The notes beneath the pieces are model-generated. The model was not told the origin of the DNA and did no database searches. It worked only from the letters and a program-made list of their open reading frames with translations. Shown piece by piece: positions 63,408 to 64,000 of a DNA stretch of 64,000 nucleotides. The stretch's first letter is position 1. The number at the start of each line of letters is the position of its first letter. This DNA is from Mucilaginibacter kameinonensis (GTDB lineage Bacteria > Bacteroidota > Bacteroidia > Sphingobacteriales > Sphingobacteriaceae), in assembly GCF_003675385.1 (NCBI RefSeq), contig NZ_RCWZ01000002.1, positions 1,426,001 to 1,490,000 of the forward strand, given 5' to 3'. Position numbers and translations under genes: made by a program.

Positions 63408-64000
63408 ATGTCAAGGCTTCAATTTCCATTACATCCCGCCCAACGGGAAGTTTACGTAAACCAACTTTTACATATGGATAGCGCGCAATATAATATTGGC
63501 GGCTATATCATATTAAAGGGCGCTTTGAACGTGGGAAAATTTCACGAAACGGTGAGCTCGCTTCCGCTGGTTTTTGATGCTTTTAAAATGAGTTTTGATT
63601 TAACAACACCAGATTTTGTTTATCAGCTCAATACCGATTATAATGCCTGCGAATTGATTGAAGCGGATTTTAGCACACAGGCCAATCCGGAAGCTGAAGC
63701 TAATATATGGATGCGCCAAACTTTTAGCGCTCCTTTTGATTTAACCCGTGATAAGTTTCCGTTTGAGCATTATTTGATAAAGATTGCAGATAATGAGTAT
63801 TGGTTTTTAATGAAATATCATCATTTAATTACCGATGGCTATGGCTTTATTGTAAGCATTCAATATCTGGCTAAAAAATACGAGTCGCTGACTACAGGGC
63901 AACCTTTTATATTCAATGCCCCATCTTATCAAACGGAGACCATTCGCGCTAATGAATATTATCATTCAGAAAACTATCAAAAGGATGGGGATTACTGGAA
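63408..64000 (+). CDS. NRPS condensation-domain protein, N-terminal part
   Basis: An open frame from ATG 63408 runs off the right edge (197 codons visible). It starts like a condensation domain (LQFPLHPAQREVYVNQLLHM) and carries the active-site motif H138-H-L-I-T-D143-G in KYHHLITDGYGF. Residue spacing from the N-terminus to the HHxxxDG motif (about 138) is normal. Other domains (adenylation, carrier) must lie outside the window. The N-terminal C domain suggests an acceptor of an upstream acyl or peptidyl group, or a starter C domain. It follows the hydroxylase by 34 nt. Confidence 0.85.
   Translation, partial: MSRLQFPLHPAQREVYVNQLLHMDSAQYNIGGYIILKGALNVGKFHETVSSLPLVFDAFKMSFDLTTPDFVYQLNTDYNACELIEADFSTQANPEAEANIWMRQTFSAPFDLTRDKFPFEHYLIKIADNEYWFLMKYHHLITDGYGFIVSIQYLAKKYESLTTGQPFIFNAPSYQTETIRANEYYHSENYQKDGDYW

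Noticed and set aside
1-64000. CRISPR arrays, tRNA or rRNA genes, intact insertion sequences or integrases
   Set aside because: I saw no regular direct-repeat array, no cloverleaf or CCA-ended gene, no rRNA segment and no transposase or integrase frame; small RNAs could still be missed by eye.

Overview
The window looks like a chromosome segment of a Bacteroidota soil or rhizosphere bacterium, most likely family Sphingobacteriaceae and close to Mucilaginibacter. The reasons are two SusC/SusD pairs, lipoprotein signals, a UpxY/NusG-like regulator, TTG / TAnnTTTG-type promoters, and dispersed GC-rich inverted repeats of the kind I associate with those genera. The genus is an inference; no rRNA gene is present.

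Region 1 (1-13073, + strand) is a sulfatase locus. It holds a formylglycine-generating enzyme with its active-site cysteine pair, a SusC/SusD pair, a small NTF2-like secreted protein, two closely related S1 sulfatases, a rhodanese-thioredoxin fusion and a third S1 sulfatase. All are predicted to be exported. The locus therefore carries its own sulfatase-maturation enzyme and a possible thiol donor, but no glycoside hydrolase. A perfect inverted repeat separates it from a convergent topoisomerase III gene (13276-15135, -).

Region 2 (15263-34536) looks like a LacI-controlled N-acetylhexosamine locus. A NahK-like kinase and a LacI regulator lie on the minus strand. A DUF5077/DUF3472 protein, a GH109-like protein, a second SusC/SusD pair, an arylsulfotransferase-like lipoprotein, a TsdA-like diheme cytochrome lipoprotein, a GH123/DUF6067-like protein and a DUF5107-TPR protein lie on the plus strand. 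Five near-identical CAAACGTTTGCG operators sit in front of the kinase, the regulator, the DUF3472 gene and SusC (two sites).

Region 3 (34537-39419) is an AraC regulator divergent from a TolC-HlyD-MFS tripartite efflux system. A frameshifted ABC-permease remnant follows.

Region 4 (about 39430-46000) is AT-rich and gene-poor. It has two paralogous small HTH proteins on either side of inorganic pyrophosphatase, a UpxY-like antiterminator reading leftward, an approximately 310-nt leader with crossing inverted repeats, a WcaI-type glycosyltransferase, and a single-domain response regulator. Two paralogous small unknown proteins face the glycosyltransferase and the response regulator tail-to-tail.

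Region 5 (46008-61012, +) is a Wzx/Wzy-type exopolysaccharide operon: Wza, Wzc tyrosine kinase, Wzx flippase, six or seven glycosyltransferases, Wzy polymerase, and acyl- and acetyltransferases. With only 16 nt between genes it runs into Region 6 (61029-64000): a type II thioesterase, a CmlA-type diiron beta-hydroxylase with its ligand set conserved, and the start of an NRPS condensation-domain protein cut by the window edge. This polysaccharide-NRPS junction is the most interesting feature, followed by the LacI regulon with its sulfur-chemistry proteins.
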